36,043 bases of DNA from assembly GCA_900555705.1 (NCBI GenBank), contig USLV01000001.1, forward strand, positions 1 to 36,043, given 5' to 3'. The stretch's first letter is position 1; every line of letters starts with the position of its first letter. The stretch comes from an uncultured Oscillospiraceae bacterium. GTDB taxonomy: Bacteria > Bacillota > Clostridia > Oscillospirales > Acutalibacteraceae. Below are positions 15,088 through 22,990 of this stretch, in pieces. The notes beneath the pieces were generated by a model. That model was not told the DNA's origin, did no database searches, and was given only the letters and a program-made list of their open reading frames with translations. The translations under genes and the position numbers were made by a program.

Positions 15088-17224
15088 TTAACACACCTCT
15101 GTTTGAAATATAGATATCAATAAACGGGTCGTCGTACGTCGGCTTATCATCCGACTGGATCAGCTGCTTCTCCAACAGGGCCTTTTTGAGCTTTTGGGAA
15201 ACGGCATGATTGAGATGGCTGATCCGACATTGGATTCTGGGCGAGATCGCGAGTTCTCTTGTGCCGGCTTTATGAAGATACATGCAGCGGTTGCAGATCT
15301 TGACGTCACAGCTTGTGCACAAAGGAGAGGCGTCCCGACGGCAGAATTTGCTCTGCGACAGATCGATGCCATGCTCAAGGTCTCCAATGCTGTCCATTCC
15401 GTTAAAATAAAAGGCGGGGCAGATATAGAATTTCCCGTCCGGTGCCAGCGCGGCAGTGGTCGCACCGGCAGAACAATCGATTTCATTGGTTTTGTCAAAT
15501 GCATCCGTCAGCAAATTCAGAGCAGGCTTGCAGCCCGCTTCATACTGCTCGATCAGATAATCAGAGAGCGTTTCCAGCTGTTCTTTATACAGCGCGTAGT
15601 CCGCTTCCTTCCAAGACAACAGATCCTGCAGAAAAATGTTCAGTCTGGGCGACTTGACGAACAGAGCTTTTGCCATATCCGCCATATTCGACAGCGTATT
15701 GCGGGAAACCAGCAGAATGGTGGCCTCACCGCCCTCGAAACCATCATATACCTGATTGTCATGAACCGTTATGGTGCCTGCTGCTCCGTCTCTGTCGGCG
15801 CCGTTGATCTGAAAATACATATTATCCACCTGGTTCAGCCCATGATCGCATTCGCCGAGGAACACAGGAACCAACTGGTTATCGGTGCAATAGGCCAGTC
15901 CCTTTTTCAAAACTTCTTCGGACATTACTACATCGCTTTCGGGCCGGGATTCATAGGAGCAGTGAGGCGTGATATTGTCGGCGGTAATGAAATACAGATG
16001 CTTCAGGCCGATATTTCCTATCGAATTGGCTTTGGCGGTGGTAAGGGGAGCGGTCTTGCCCGTCGCCTCGCTGTACCGTTTCCAGAAATACCGATTGGCC
16101 CGGGCATTTGCTTTGTGCATATTGCAAAGAGAGATGGTGCGTTCAAAGATGGTATCCTTATCCGATGCCTCATAATTATGGGCTACGCACCATCCGCAGC
16201 CGAGTCCCACATCACAGGTATTGCAGTCATGCGGACTTTGGGATTTCCAGTCCAGCGAGATAAAAGAACGAAGCATGTCCATATTGATACCGTGTTCGAT
16301 ATCTCCCACAGTGAGCTTCTGATGGCCGGGACTGAAGCACATCTGCAAAAAGCGGATACAGGGATAAATAGATCCTTCACTGTCAAAGGCAAACGTCTTG
16401 TATCCCGCGCCGCAGCGATTACGATTCAAAGCCTCTGTTGTAACCGGAAGACCTACGGTAGCATTAAAAAAGGAGGTCGAAACCTTGTCCCACAGTTCAT
16501 TTTCAATTACGTAATCCGCCAGTTCCATGAGCTGATTCTCGAAAATGACATCGTCACCCTCCTGCCAGACATCTTCGTACACCAGATTCGCGGTAGCGAT
16601 AGAAAGACCGGTGTTCCAGAGATGAATGATGCTGTCTTTTAAATAGGGCAGGTCGGCGTGGGCAAAGGTTGCCTTTGTACTGGCACCCGGGAATTGACGC
16701 AACCAAAGCGGAACGTTTTTGATGACATCGTCATACGAGCCGGTACCGTCAATCTTCTTTCTGGACAAGTCGTGCTTCTCTTTGTTGCCGTCCAGACTGA
16801 TGGTGAACGAGCAGTGTCCTTCGTGCTTCTTGAAATAAGCCTGTACCTTTTCTTTATGATACAGTGTTCCGTTGGACGAAAAGGAAAACCGGTATCGATC
16901 GAACCACTTATGGCCGGTCGCGTACATCTTTGCTACAATATAATCGCTGATTTTATCGATGAGGTCGATCTCCAGTAACGGCTCGCCGCCTATAAAATCC
17001 CACACAACGGCGTCTTCGCTACAGATATAGGGATCTTCCAACACGTAATCTACGATCTTTTTCGCTGTTTCATAGTTCATCACATGAAACTCATTTTTGC
17101 CTACCATGTAGCAATAGGTACAACGGAGATTACAGTCCTCTGTCACGCAGAATGTCAGGGTCACACATTTTCCGCTGCGCCATGACTGGGCCCCCTGTGC
17201 CATATAGACGTTTGCATCATACAT
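15068..17224 (-). CDS. Double-length radical SAM/SPASM maturase for CXXX-repeat peptides
   Basis: The 718-residue protein begins with a radical SAM core: Cys31, Cys35 and Cys38 in CNLRCTYC, then DFIGGEPL. A SPASM region with auxiliary-cluster cysteines follows (RCGAG, YPCIRF, DCNTCDVGLGCGWC). This half resembles the radical SAM maturase for CXXX-repeat targets. From about residue 400 a second unit starts (LKHLYFITADN) with another SPASM-like set (DCSAG, YICPAF, LCTSCDVKICNRC) but no CX3CX2C core. It resembles the separate CXXX-repeat maturase partner, so the gene looks like a fusion of two normally separate genes. It probably forms Cys-based crosslinks. The ATG at 17224 overlaps the upstream stop by 8 bp. 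Confidence 0.82.
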   Translation of the reverse strand: MYDANVYMAQGAQSWRSGKCVTLTFCVTEDCNLRCTYCYMVGKNEFHVMNYETAKKIVDYVLEDPYICSEDAVVWDFIGGEPLLEIDLIDKISDYIVAKMYATGHKWFDRYRFSFSSNGTLYHKEKVQAYFKKHEGHCSFTISLDGNKEKHDLSRKKIDGTGSYDDVIKNVPLWLRQFPGASTKATFAHADLPYLKDSIIHLWNTGLSIATANLVYEDVWQEGDDVIFENQLMELADYVIENELWDKVSTSFFNATVGLPVTTEALNRNRCGAGYKTFAFDSEGSIYPCIRFLQMCFSPGHQKLTVGDIEHGINMDMLRSFISLDWKSQSPHDCNTCDVGLGCGWCVAHNYEASDKDTIFERTISLCNMHKANARANRYFWKRYSEATGKTAPLTTAKANSIGNIGLKHLYFITADNITPHCSYESRPESDVVMSEEVLKKGLAYCTDNQLVPVFLGECDHGLNQVDNMYFQINGADRDGAAGTITVHDNQVYDGFEGGEATILLVSRNTLSNMADMAKALFVKSPRLNIFLQDLLSWKEADYALYKEQLETLSDYLIEQYEAGCKPALNLLTDAFDKTNEIDCSAGATTAALAPDGKFYICPAFYFNGMDSIGDLEHGIDLSQSKFCRRDASPLCTSCDVKICNRCMYLHKAGTRELAISPRIQCRISHLNHAVSQKLKKALLEKQLIQSDDKPTYDDPFIDIYISNRGVLNAKYDV

Positions 17225-18728
17225 TGTGTACTTCCTCGTTTCTTTTTGTTTTTCCGTTATAGGTTTTTGCCAGCGCTTTGACAAATTCGATCCTGCGAGG
17301 CGCTTTATAGCCGGAAAGCCTGTCCAGGCAATAGTTAATCAGCGCCCCTTCGCTAACCTCCTCTCCCTCCTTTATAACAATCTTGGCGCATGGCAGTTCT
17401 CCCATATATTCATCCGGCACGCCGTAAACCATGACGTCCGCCACACAAGGATGACTGAATAACACCTCTTCTACTTCCTCCGGGTAAATGTTGATTCCGC
17501 CGCTGATAATCATATTTTTTCTGCGGCCTGTCAGGTAGAGATAGCCTTCTTCGTCCAGCCGGCCAAGATCGCCGGTATACAGCCAGCCATTCCGTAAGAC
17601 AGCGGTTGTGGCGGAATCATTTTTGTAATACCCCTTCATTACGTTTTCGCCGCGCACTACAATTTCGCCAATTTTTCCATGATCCAAAACCTGTCCCTGT
17701 TCATCCACCACGGCTACCGTTACACCGGGAATAGGTCGTCCAACCGAACCCAGCTTGCGAACAGAATCTTCCGGCAATAAGGCGGTTACACGAGGAGATG
17801 CCTCTGTTTGCCCGTAGGTTTGCACAAAACCAACAGTGGGGAAGGCGCTGATCAGTTGCCGCAGCTTATCCACCGGCATTTTTCCTCCGCCAAAACAGAT
17901 ATACCGGAGAGAATGGATGTCGTATTCCTCTCGGCGGCGATAATCCAATAGGGAGAGCAGCATAGTGGGTACGCCTGTAAAATTGGTAACGCGGCATGTC
18001 TCCACAGCAGAAAAGAATTTCTTTGCAAGAAACATTCCTTCCAAAATCACCATAGATGCCCCCAGGTAAACATGAGTCAGGAACTGCGCCGTGTTACAGT
18101 ATCCAAAATACATGGGGAGGGCAATGAGAACAACATCATCTGCATTTAGAGAAAGGGAAGCGATGTTGGAACGTATATTGCACAACAGATTTTGATGAGT
18201 GAGCATTACCCGCTTGGGATGACTGAGTGTTCCCGACGTATGTAACATTACAGCAGTGGCATTTCGCCCTTCGTTATCCGCGACGCCTGCGGTCTTGATA
18301 ATCCATCCTTTTTCTCCTGCCAGCTTGGTCACATGCAAGGTATCTGTGTTTAGCAGATAGATCGAGTAAGGATAAGACTCTAATATCTGAGTTAATCCCG
18401 GTTGCAGCGCTGAATTGGTGATTATCAGATCAATTTCACAATTTTCCAGCGTGCTCCGTATCTCCGGCCCTTTGGACTGAGGGCCAATGGGTATAATAGT
18501 TCTATTTGCATATAGAATTCCAAAATATGAAACAGCATAGGCAATGGAGTTGGGCAAAAATAATGCCACATGGCATGAACTTGGAGACAGGCATCGAGAG
18601 AGAGAAATGGCTATATTTGTCGCTTTTGCATGCCACTCACGGTAGGATAGCCGTTGTTCTCCTTGCGTAATCGCCGTTTTGTCGTGGTATTTCCAGCGCG
18701 ACAATAGTCCACAGAGATGATCTATCAT
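17217..18728 (-). CDS. AMP-dependent acyl-CoA/acyl-ACP ligase (FadD-like)
   Basis: The 503-residue ANL-family enzyme has all main motifs: LHTSGTLSHPKRVMLTH (P-loop, near 160), QTYGQTEASP (adenine site), YTGDLGRLDEEGYLYLTGR (hinge), NIYPEEVE, and KTYNGKTKRNE with the late catalytic Lys. It should activate a fatty or other organic acid and load it on CoA or on the ACP of this locus. The ATG at 18728 follows AAGGAGGG. It is the first gene of the RiPP operon and is coupled to the maturase gene by an 8-bp overlap. One P-loop position reads SGTLSHPKR instead of the common SGTTGxPK, a mild change. Confidence 0.88.
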   Translation of the reverse strand: MIDHLCGLLSRWKYHDKTAITQGEQRLSYREWHAKATNIAISLSRCLSPSSCHVALFLPNSIAYAVSYFGILYANRTIIPIGPQSKGPEIRSTLENCEIDLIITNSALQPGLTQILESYPYSIYLLNTDTLHVTKLAGEKGWIIKTAGVADNEGRNATAVMLHTSGTLSHPKRVMLTHQNLLCNIRSNIASLSLNADDVVLIALPMYFGYCNTAQFLTHVYLGASMVILEGMFLAKKFFSAVETCRVTNFTGVPTMLLSLLDYRRREEYDIHSLRYICFGGGKMPVDKLRQLISAFPTVGFVQTYGQTEASPRVTALLPEDSVRKLGSVGRPIPGVTVAVVDEQGQVLDHGKIGEIVVRGENVMKGYYKNDSATTAVLRNGWLYTGDLGRLDEEGYLYLTGRRKNMIISGGINIYPEEVEEVLFSHPCVADVMVYGVPDEYMGELPCAKIVIKEGEEVSEGALINYCLDRLSGYKAPRRIEFVKALAKTYNGKTKRNEEVHNV

Positions 18729-18813
18729 GTGAAAACCCTCCTTAATATAGATATAAGTATCACGCATATATATATTACATCACATAATTTGATAAAATCA
18801 TTCCTTTTATGCT

Positions 18814-18842
18814 ATTATATTTGAAAAATAAAACAATGTCAA
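18814..18842 (-). promoter_or_regulatory. Perfect-consensus promoter of the RiPP operon
   Basis: TTGACA (18837-18842) and TATAAT (18814-18819) on the minus strand are spaced by exactly 17 bp, in very AT-rich DNA. The leader of about 80 nt leads to the AMP ligase start at 18728. No activator gene or obvious operator is visible in the locus. Confidence 0.85.
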
Positions 18843-19826
18843 TAATATTAAATAAAATAATAAGATATTCGACAAAAAATATTGTTTTTATATTGTGGAC
18901 AAATTTCCTTGTCATATTTATGGAGGGTGACCGATGTGCAGAAGTTGAATGGGAAAGAACGATCTTTCCGCTTCCTGTGACATCTAAGTCGGCAGATTCG
19001 AAGGTGAAATGAGATGTTGCGTGTTGATCGGCATACTTTTGCAATGCGTCTCAACCCCTTACGGGTTAACACATGTCGCATGTTTTTTGTCCTGTGCCAT
19101 ATGGAAAAGAGCAGGTTCCAGTCAACATACATGATCGTTTCCATGGACGGAAAGCACTGGATCAGGAAATAGCGGCTGCAGCATGCGGGGATGTGTCTGA
19201 ATTCTGTTAAGTGACGAGCCGTTAGCACGGAACGGTACATGTCTTTTATATAGATTTTATTGCATGAGTACGAGACTGGTCGTTTGATTTTCCTTATAAA
19301 ACAAAGAACCGGGCTTTTAGCCCGGTTCCGCGACACTGCGAACTTTTTTCTTTTTTCAGATCCTGATAATCATCAAAAGCTGTGATGAAACAAAAGAGCG
19401 AAAGAAATTTTCGCTGACGTTGACGGCCCTGGCAAGGCCGGCCGCGTTGTAAACAGTAGATGGAAGAATCATCTGTGAAAGCGATCTGCACAGTGGGTTT
19501 CGTATGGTTTCATCGAGTCACGATAAAATAACCTCTGCCAAGTCCTGGCGGATTTTGTGCTCTGATGGTGCAGGATTGACGGAGGTTTTTAGCTCTGTCA
19601 CAGCAGACTGACCCGACAAGTGAATGTCACCCCAACGAACATCTACAGGTGATACCTTGACCAATAGATAGTATCCCACGAATCGGATTTCCGGCAAGCG
19701 CACCTGCATCGCACAGCGATGGTATGGGACTGTTTTACGCGCATCATTTACGTAAATAACCAAAGCCTAGATAAGATAATATCTGCGCTTTGATTATTTG
19801 TTTTGTTGTAACAGAGTAAATGAAAA
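18843..19826. other. Gene-poor relic zone upstream of the RiPP operon
   Basis: About 1 kb holds no gene that I recognise. The part next to the promoter is strongly AT-rich and the rest is mixed. Open frames exist on the minus strand (18848-19336 and 19518-19763, the latter from a TTG) but they resemble no known protein and lack good ribosome binding sites. An intrinsic terminator at 19293-19328 with no matching gene upstream suggests that a former gene has decayed. Small inverted repeats such as AACCC/GGGTT near 19054-19068 are present. Confidence 0.5.
19293..19328 (-). terminator. Orphan rho-independent terminator
   Basis: GAACCGGGC (19306-19314) pairs perfectly with GCCCGGTTC (19320-19328) around a 5-nt loop. 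On the minus strand it is followed by CTTTGTTTTAT. It shields the RiPP operon promoter from upstream minus-strand transcription. Confidence 0.75.
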
Positions 19827-19840
19827 CAGCCTTTCGGCTG
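19827..19840 (-). terminator. Secondary terminator-like hairpin after the tRNA operon
   Basis: CAGCC (19827-19831) and GGCTG (19836-19840) enclose a tetraloop; on the minus strand TTTTCATTT follows. It is short and probably a backup to the stronger hairpin at 19942-19979. Confidence 0.45.
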
Positions 19841-19941
19841 GCATGGTCACTTCACAATGTCGTCGCTATCCACACGGGTTTCTGCCCTTTTGAACAATTT
19901 TCCCAGAACCCTGCGGTTCGCCGCCTGCTCCTACAATAAAG

Positions 19942-19979
19942 AAAAGAACAGCCCGCCCTGTCGGGCAGACTGTTCTTTT
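19942..19979 (-). terminator. Terminator of the tRNA operon (bidirectional form)
   Basis: AAAAGAACAG (19942-19951) pairs with CTGTTCTTTT (19970-19979), with an inner CCCG/CGGG stem. It lies directly after tRNA-Val, and T-rich tails exist on both strands. Confidence 0.85.
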
Positions 19980-19981
19980 TT

Positions 19982-20058
19982 TGGTGGGCGTAAACGGACT
20001 CGAACCGCTGACCTCTTGCGTGTGAAGCAAGCGCTCTAACCAGCTGAGCTATACGCCC
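19982..20058 (-). tRNA. tRNA-Val (CAC)
   Basis: The cloverleaf is complete: acceptor GGGCGTA/TACGCCC, D arm GCTCAGCTGGTTAGAGC, anticodon stem CTTGC/GCAAG with loop TTCACAC giving anticodon CAC, T loop GTTCGAGTC, and an encoded CCA end. It is the third tRNA of a three-gene operon. Confidence 0.95.
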
Positions 20059-20066
20059 GTAAAAAA

Positions 20067-20141
20067 TGGTGACCCGGACGAGAATCGAACTCGTGTTACC
20101 GCCGTGAAAGGGCGGTGTCTTAGCCGCTTGACCACCGGGCC
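20067..20141 (-). tRNA. tRNA-Glu (TTC)
   Basis: Acceptor GGCCCGG pairs with CCGGGTC (one G-U). The anticodon stem CCGCC/GGCGG holds loop CTTTCAC, giving anticodon TTC. The T loop is GTTCGATTC, and CCA is encoded. It is the middle gene of the tRNA operon. Confidence 0.95.
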
Positions 20142-20144
20142 AAA

Positions 20145-20221
20145 TGGTAGCGGTAGTCGGATTTGAACCAACGACACTGCGGGTATGAACCGCATGCTCT
20201 AGCCAACTGAGCTATACCGCC
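20145..20221 (-). tRNA. tRNA-Met (CAT), probably elongator
   Basis: The anticodon stem TGCGG/CCGCA holds loop TTCATAC, giving CAT. The acceptor GGCGGTA pairs with TACCGCT, ending in the G1-T72 wobble seen in Firmicute elongator tRNA-Met. It lacks initiator features such as the three G-C pairs in the anticodon stem; a tRNA-Ile with modified CAT is possible but less likely. CCA is encoded. It is the first gene of the operon. Confidence 0.92.
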
Positions 20222-20228
20222 ATATAAA

Positions 20229-20245
20229 GCCCCACAAAAGGGGGC
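20229..20245 (-). promoter_or_regulatory. Leader hairpin between tRNA promoter and tRNA-Met
   Basis: GCCCC (20229-20233) pairs with GGGGC (20241-20245); on the minus strand TTTATAT follows. It lies after the tRNA transcription start and may act as a terminator for read-through from the rnf operon or as a processing signal. Confidence 0.5.
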
Positions 20246-20251
20246 CTTGTT

Positions 20252-20280
20252 ATTATATAATAGGGACAAGCATTTGTCAA
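20252..20280 (-). promoter_or_regulatory. Perfect-consensus promoter of the tRNA operon
   Basis: TTGACA (20275-20280) and TATAAT (20252-20257) on the minus strand are spaced by 17 bp. It starts only 9 bp after the rnfB stop, so the two transcription units are packed tightly. Confidence 0.88.
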
Positions 20281-20289
20281 CTAAAATTT

Positions 20290-21102
20290 TCAAACTTTTT
20301 GGTCTGCGATTTCCGTGCTTCCCATCTGGATACAGCCGACCGGACAAGAAGAAACACAGGCGCCGCAGCCGACGCATTTGGAGCCGTCGATCTCTGCCAG
20401 AAAGCCGGTTACATGGATGGCGTCGTATTCGCAGACCTTTGTGCATTTCATGCAGCCGATACAGCCTTTGCTGCATGCCTTGCGCACCTCCGCGCCTTTC
20501 GCATGGCTGCTGCAGCGGACAACGGCGGGCTGCGCAGCGGGCAGCAGGGCAATCAGCGATTTCGGACAGGCGCCGACACACAGTCCGCAGGCGCGGCACT
20601 GGTCCGGATCAATGACCGCCAGGCCGTTCTCCACCGAGATGGCGCCATATTCGCAGACTGCCGCACAGTCGCCGTAGCCGAGGCAGCCATACGCGCACAG
20701 CTTGTCGCCGCCGAAAAATTGCGTCGCAGCTGCGCAGGAAGGGATGCCGTGATAATCGGCGCGCCTCCCGGCAATCTCATCACAGCCGCCGCAGCGCACC
20801 CTTGCTGCTGTTTTTTCCATGGAGACCTCACCGCCGACCAGCGCCGCAGTCGCAGATGCGACCTCCTCGCCGCCGGGGGAACAGAGTCCGGGCTTTGCCT
20901 CGCCGCTGGCCATCGCGGCGGCATAGCCGTCACAGCCGGAGTAGCCGCAGGCGCCACAGTTCGCGCCGGGCAACAGTGCCCGGATCGCCTCCGCTTTCTC
21001 GTCCCGCGGAACAGCCAGAAGGACGGAGGCAACCGCCAGAATCAGACCGGCCGCAAGCGCCAGCCCGGCCACGATCAGCACAGCCAACAGAATCGGATTC
21101 AT
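20290..21102 (-). CDS. rnfB: Rnf complex subunit B (ferredoxin-type iron-sulfur protein)
   Basis: RnfB takes electrons from reduced ferredoxin in the Rnf ferredoxin:NAD+ oxidoreductase. The 270-residue protein has one N-terminal membrane helix (residues 5-30), a CGACGYSGC motif near 49-57 for a [4Fe-4S] cluster, and several ferredoxin-type clusters (CRACGLCVGACP, CIGCMKCTKVC, CVGCGACVSSCPVGC). This many-cluster form is typical of clostridial RnfB. It is the last gene of the rnf operon, 73 bp after rnfA. Confidence 0.96.
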   Translation of the reverse strand: MNPILLAVLIVAGLALAAGLILAVASVLLAVPRDEKAEAIRALLPGANCGACGYSGCDGYAAAMASGEAKPGLCSPGGEEVASATAALVGGEVSMEKTAARVRCGGCDEIAGRRADYHGIPSCAAATQFFGGDKLCAYGCLGYGDCAAVCEYGAISVENGLAVIDPDQCRACGLCVGACPKSLIALLPAAQPAVVRCSSHAKGAEVRKACSKGCIGCMKCTKVCEYDAIHVTGFLAEIDGSKCVGCGACVSSCPVGCIQMGSTEIADQKV

Positions 21103-21175
21103 ATGTCAGGACCATTCCTTTCTCTGCACTTTCTGCCGGTTCCGTACAGACGAGCGGCAGCGGGTTTGCACATGG

Positions 21176-21763
21176 TTACAGACCGAAAAGCCCCTGGAAG
21201 CCCAGGAAGGAGACCGAGACCAGCGACGCGGAAACCAGCGTGATGGGGAGCCCCTGAAGGCTCTTCGGAACTGCCGCGGTCTCGAGCCGTTCCCGTACTC
21301 CGGCGAACATCACCATCGCGAGCAGGAAGCCCAATCCCGCACCGAGTGCGTTGACCAGTGACTGGGCATAGGAATAGCCACTGTCGATGTTGAGGATGGT
21401 GACGCCGAGAACCGCACAGTTGGTCGTGATCAGCGGAAGATAGATGCCGAGCGACTGATAGAGCGGCTTGACAAAGCGCTTCAGCACAATTTCGACGAGC
21501 TGCACCAGCGCCGCGATCACGAGAATGAAGACAATGGTCTGGAGATAACCGAGGCCGTTTGGGGTCAGCAGATAGGTCTGAATGGGCCAGGTCGCCGCCG
21601 TCGCCATCAGCATGACGAAAATAACGGCAGCGGACATGCCGGCTGCAGAGCCAATTTTTTTCGAGACGCCAAGGAACGGACAGATGCCGAGAAACTGGGA
21701 CAGCACGAAATTGTTGACCAGCAGTCCGCCCATCAGGATGGCAAAAAAGGATGCATCAGCCAT
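21176..21763 (-). CDS. rnfA: Rnf complex subunit A
   Basis: RnfA is an integral membrane subunit of about six helices. With RnfE it holds a [2Fe-2S] cluster in the middle of the membrane. The 195-residue protein keeps both expected ligands: Cys28 in FLGICPFLGVSKK and Cys116 in LITTNCAVLG. Its start overlaps the end of rnfE by 8 bp. This copy is the reference for the diverged paralogue near 30.2-30.8 kb. Confidence 0.97.
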   Translation of the reverse strand: MADASFFAILMGGLLVNNFVLSQFLGICPFLGVSKKIGSAAGMSAAVIFVMLMATAATWPIQTYLLTPNGLGYLQTIVFILVIAALVQLVEIVLKRFVKPLYQSLGIYLPLITTNCAVLGVTILNIDSGYSYAQSLVNALGAGLGFLLAMVMFAGVRERLETAAVPKSLQGLPITLVSASLVSVSFLGFQGLFGL

Positions 21764-22457
21764 TGTCGTCGCCCCCTTCCTCTGTCGTCGCGGCGTTCAT
21801 CCGGGCACAGGCCGCGGCATTCGGGCAGGCGGCGCAGCCGGTCGACTGCCGCGGTTCAAAGCTCCGGTCAAAACGGGCGGAGAGACGGTTGGTTAGCCAG
21901 ATCAGCATACCGAAGACGAAGAAACCACCCGCCGGGAGTACAAAAATCGTGATCGCCGGTAGCAGCCCACCCTCCGGCCAGCCGAACAGTGTGCCGTTGC
22001 CGAGCAGCTCGCGGATGCTGCCCATGATCACCAGTGCGGCGGTGAAGCCGGCGCCCATGCCGAGCCCGTCCAGTGCAGACAGACCGACACTGTTTTTACT
22101 CGCGAACGCCTCCGCGCGGCCGAGGATAATGCAGTTGACCACGATGAGGGGGAGATAGATGCCGAGCGAGTCGTTGACCGCCGGCAGGAAGGCTTGCACC
22201 AGCATTTGTACGATGGTGGTGAAGCCGGCGATGATCACAATATAGGCGGGCAGGCGAACCTTATCCGGGATTACCTTCCGCAGCAGGGAAATCACGATGT
22301 TGGAGCAGACAAGCACAAAGGTGGCCGCCGCGCCCATGCCGAGCCCGTTGACGGCGGCGGTGGTGACCGCCAGCGTCGGACAGGTGCCGAGCACCAGCCG
22401 CAGAACGGGATTTTCCTTCAGGATGCCCTTCGCAAAGGACTGGGCATATCGGTTCAT
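21756..22457 (-). CDS. rnfE: Rnf complex subunit E, with a Cys-rich tail
   Basis: This membrane subunit is the pseudo-symmetric partner of RnfA. The 233-residue protein has the cluster ligands Cys26 in LGTCPTLAVT and Cys109 in LIVVNCIILG. After the last helix it has a cytoplasmic tail with CAACPNAAAC (three Cys), which might bind metal. Tails of this sort occur in some Clostridia, but I do not know their role. It overlaps rnfG by 4 bp. Confidence 0.96.
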   Translation of the reverse strand: MNRYAQSFAKGILKENPVLRLVLGTCPTLAVTTAAVNGLGMGAAATFVLVCSNIVISLLRKVIPDKVRLPAYIVIIAGFTTIVQMLVQAFLPAVNDSLGIYLPLIVVNCIILGRAEAFASKNSVGLSALDGLGMGAGFTAALVIMGSIRELLGNGTLFGWPEGGLLPAITIFVLPAGGFFVFGMLIWLTNRLSARFDRSFEPRQSTGCAACPNAAACARMNAATTEEGGDDNG

Positions 22458-22990
22458 GCAGTCCCCTCCTCTCCGATCAGCTCATAATAGGACAGCGCCA
22501 GTTCCACGCCGTGAAGCACGCCTTTGGAGGTCTTGGTCGCCTGGGAAACGGTGTCAACACCGTCGACAGAGGGTTTCCCGGCGAAGGCATCGAGCAGGCC
22601 GGCCTTCCGCACCTTGTCGATGTAACCGGCGGTTTCGTTTTCCTCTGTGACCTCGACGCCGGTGACAGTGCCGTCGGACGCAATGCCGGTCATGATGACC
22701 AGTCCGGAACTCTTGCCGGTGGTGGTGGCGGTGAAGACATAGCCGACGAGCGCACCGTTTTTCAGCGCACGATGATATCGCACCTCCCGGCCGTCAGCCG
22801 TCAAAGAGGCCTCTTCAAAGCTGTCGGCGTCGATCACAGTCTGCCGGGCGGTGGTGGCGGTCTGTTCATTGATTGCCGCAATGCGATCCGCCGTCAACGC
22901 ATTGGTACCGGCCAGAGCGGCGGTGACGCCGCCGCCGATGATCGCCAGTGCCAGTGTGGACACCGCGATATCGCGCAGGTTCTTACTCAT
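22454..22990 (-). CDS. rnfG: Rnf complex subunit G (covalent FMN carrier)
   Basis: RnfG is a membrane-anchored extracytoplasmic flavoprotein. The 178-residue protein has one N-terminal helix and the flavinylation motif SQATKTS, where Thr near residue 152 receives FMN from an ApbE-type transferase (no apbE lies in this window). The start at 22990 follows AGGAGG and overlaps the rnfD end by 8 bp; the frame runs further upstream but is inside rnfD. Confidence 0.95.
   Translation of the reverse strand: MSKNLRDIAVSTLALAIIGGGVTAALAGTNALTADRIAAINEQTATTARQTVIDADSFEEASLTADGREVRYHRALKNGALVGYVFTATTTGKSSGLVIMTGIASDGTVTGVEVTEENETAGYIDKVRKAGLLDAFAGKPSVDGVDTVSQATKTSKGVLHGVELALSYYELIGEEGTA

Noticed and set aside
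18848..19336. 162-codon minus-strand frame upstream of the RiPP promoter
   Set aside because: Composition changes along its length, it spans a terminator hairpin and it resembles no protein; probably chance.
19518..19763. 81-codon minus-strand frame as a gene
   Set aside because: It starts with TTG, has no convincing ribosome binding site and resembles no known family; treated as part of the relic zone.
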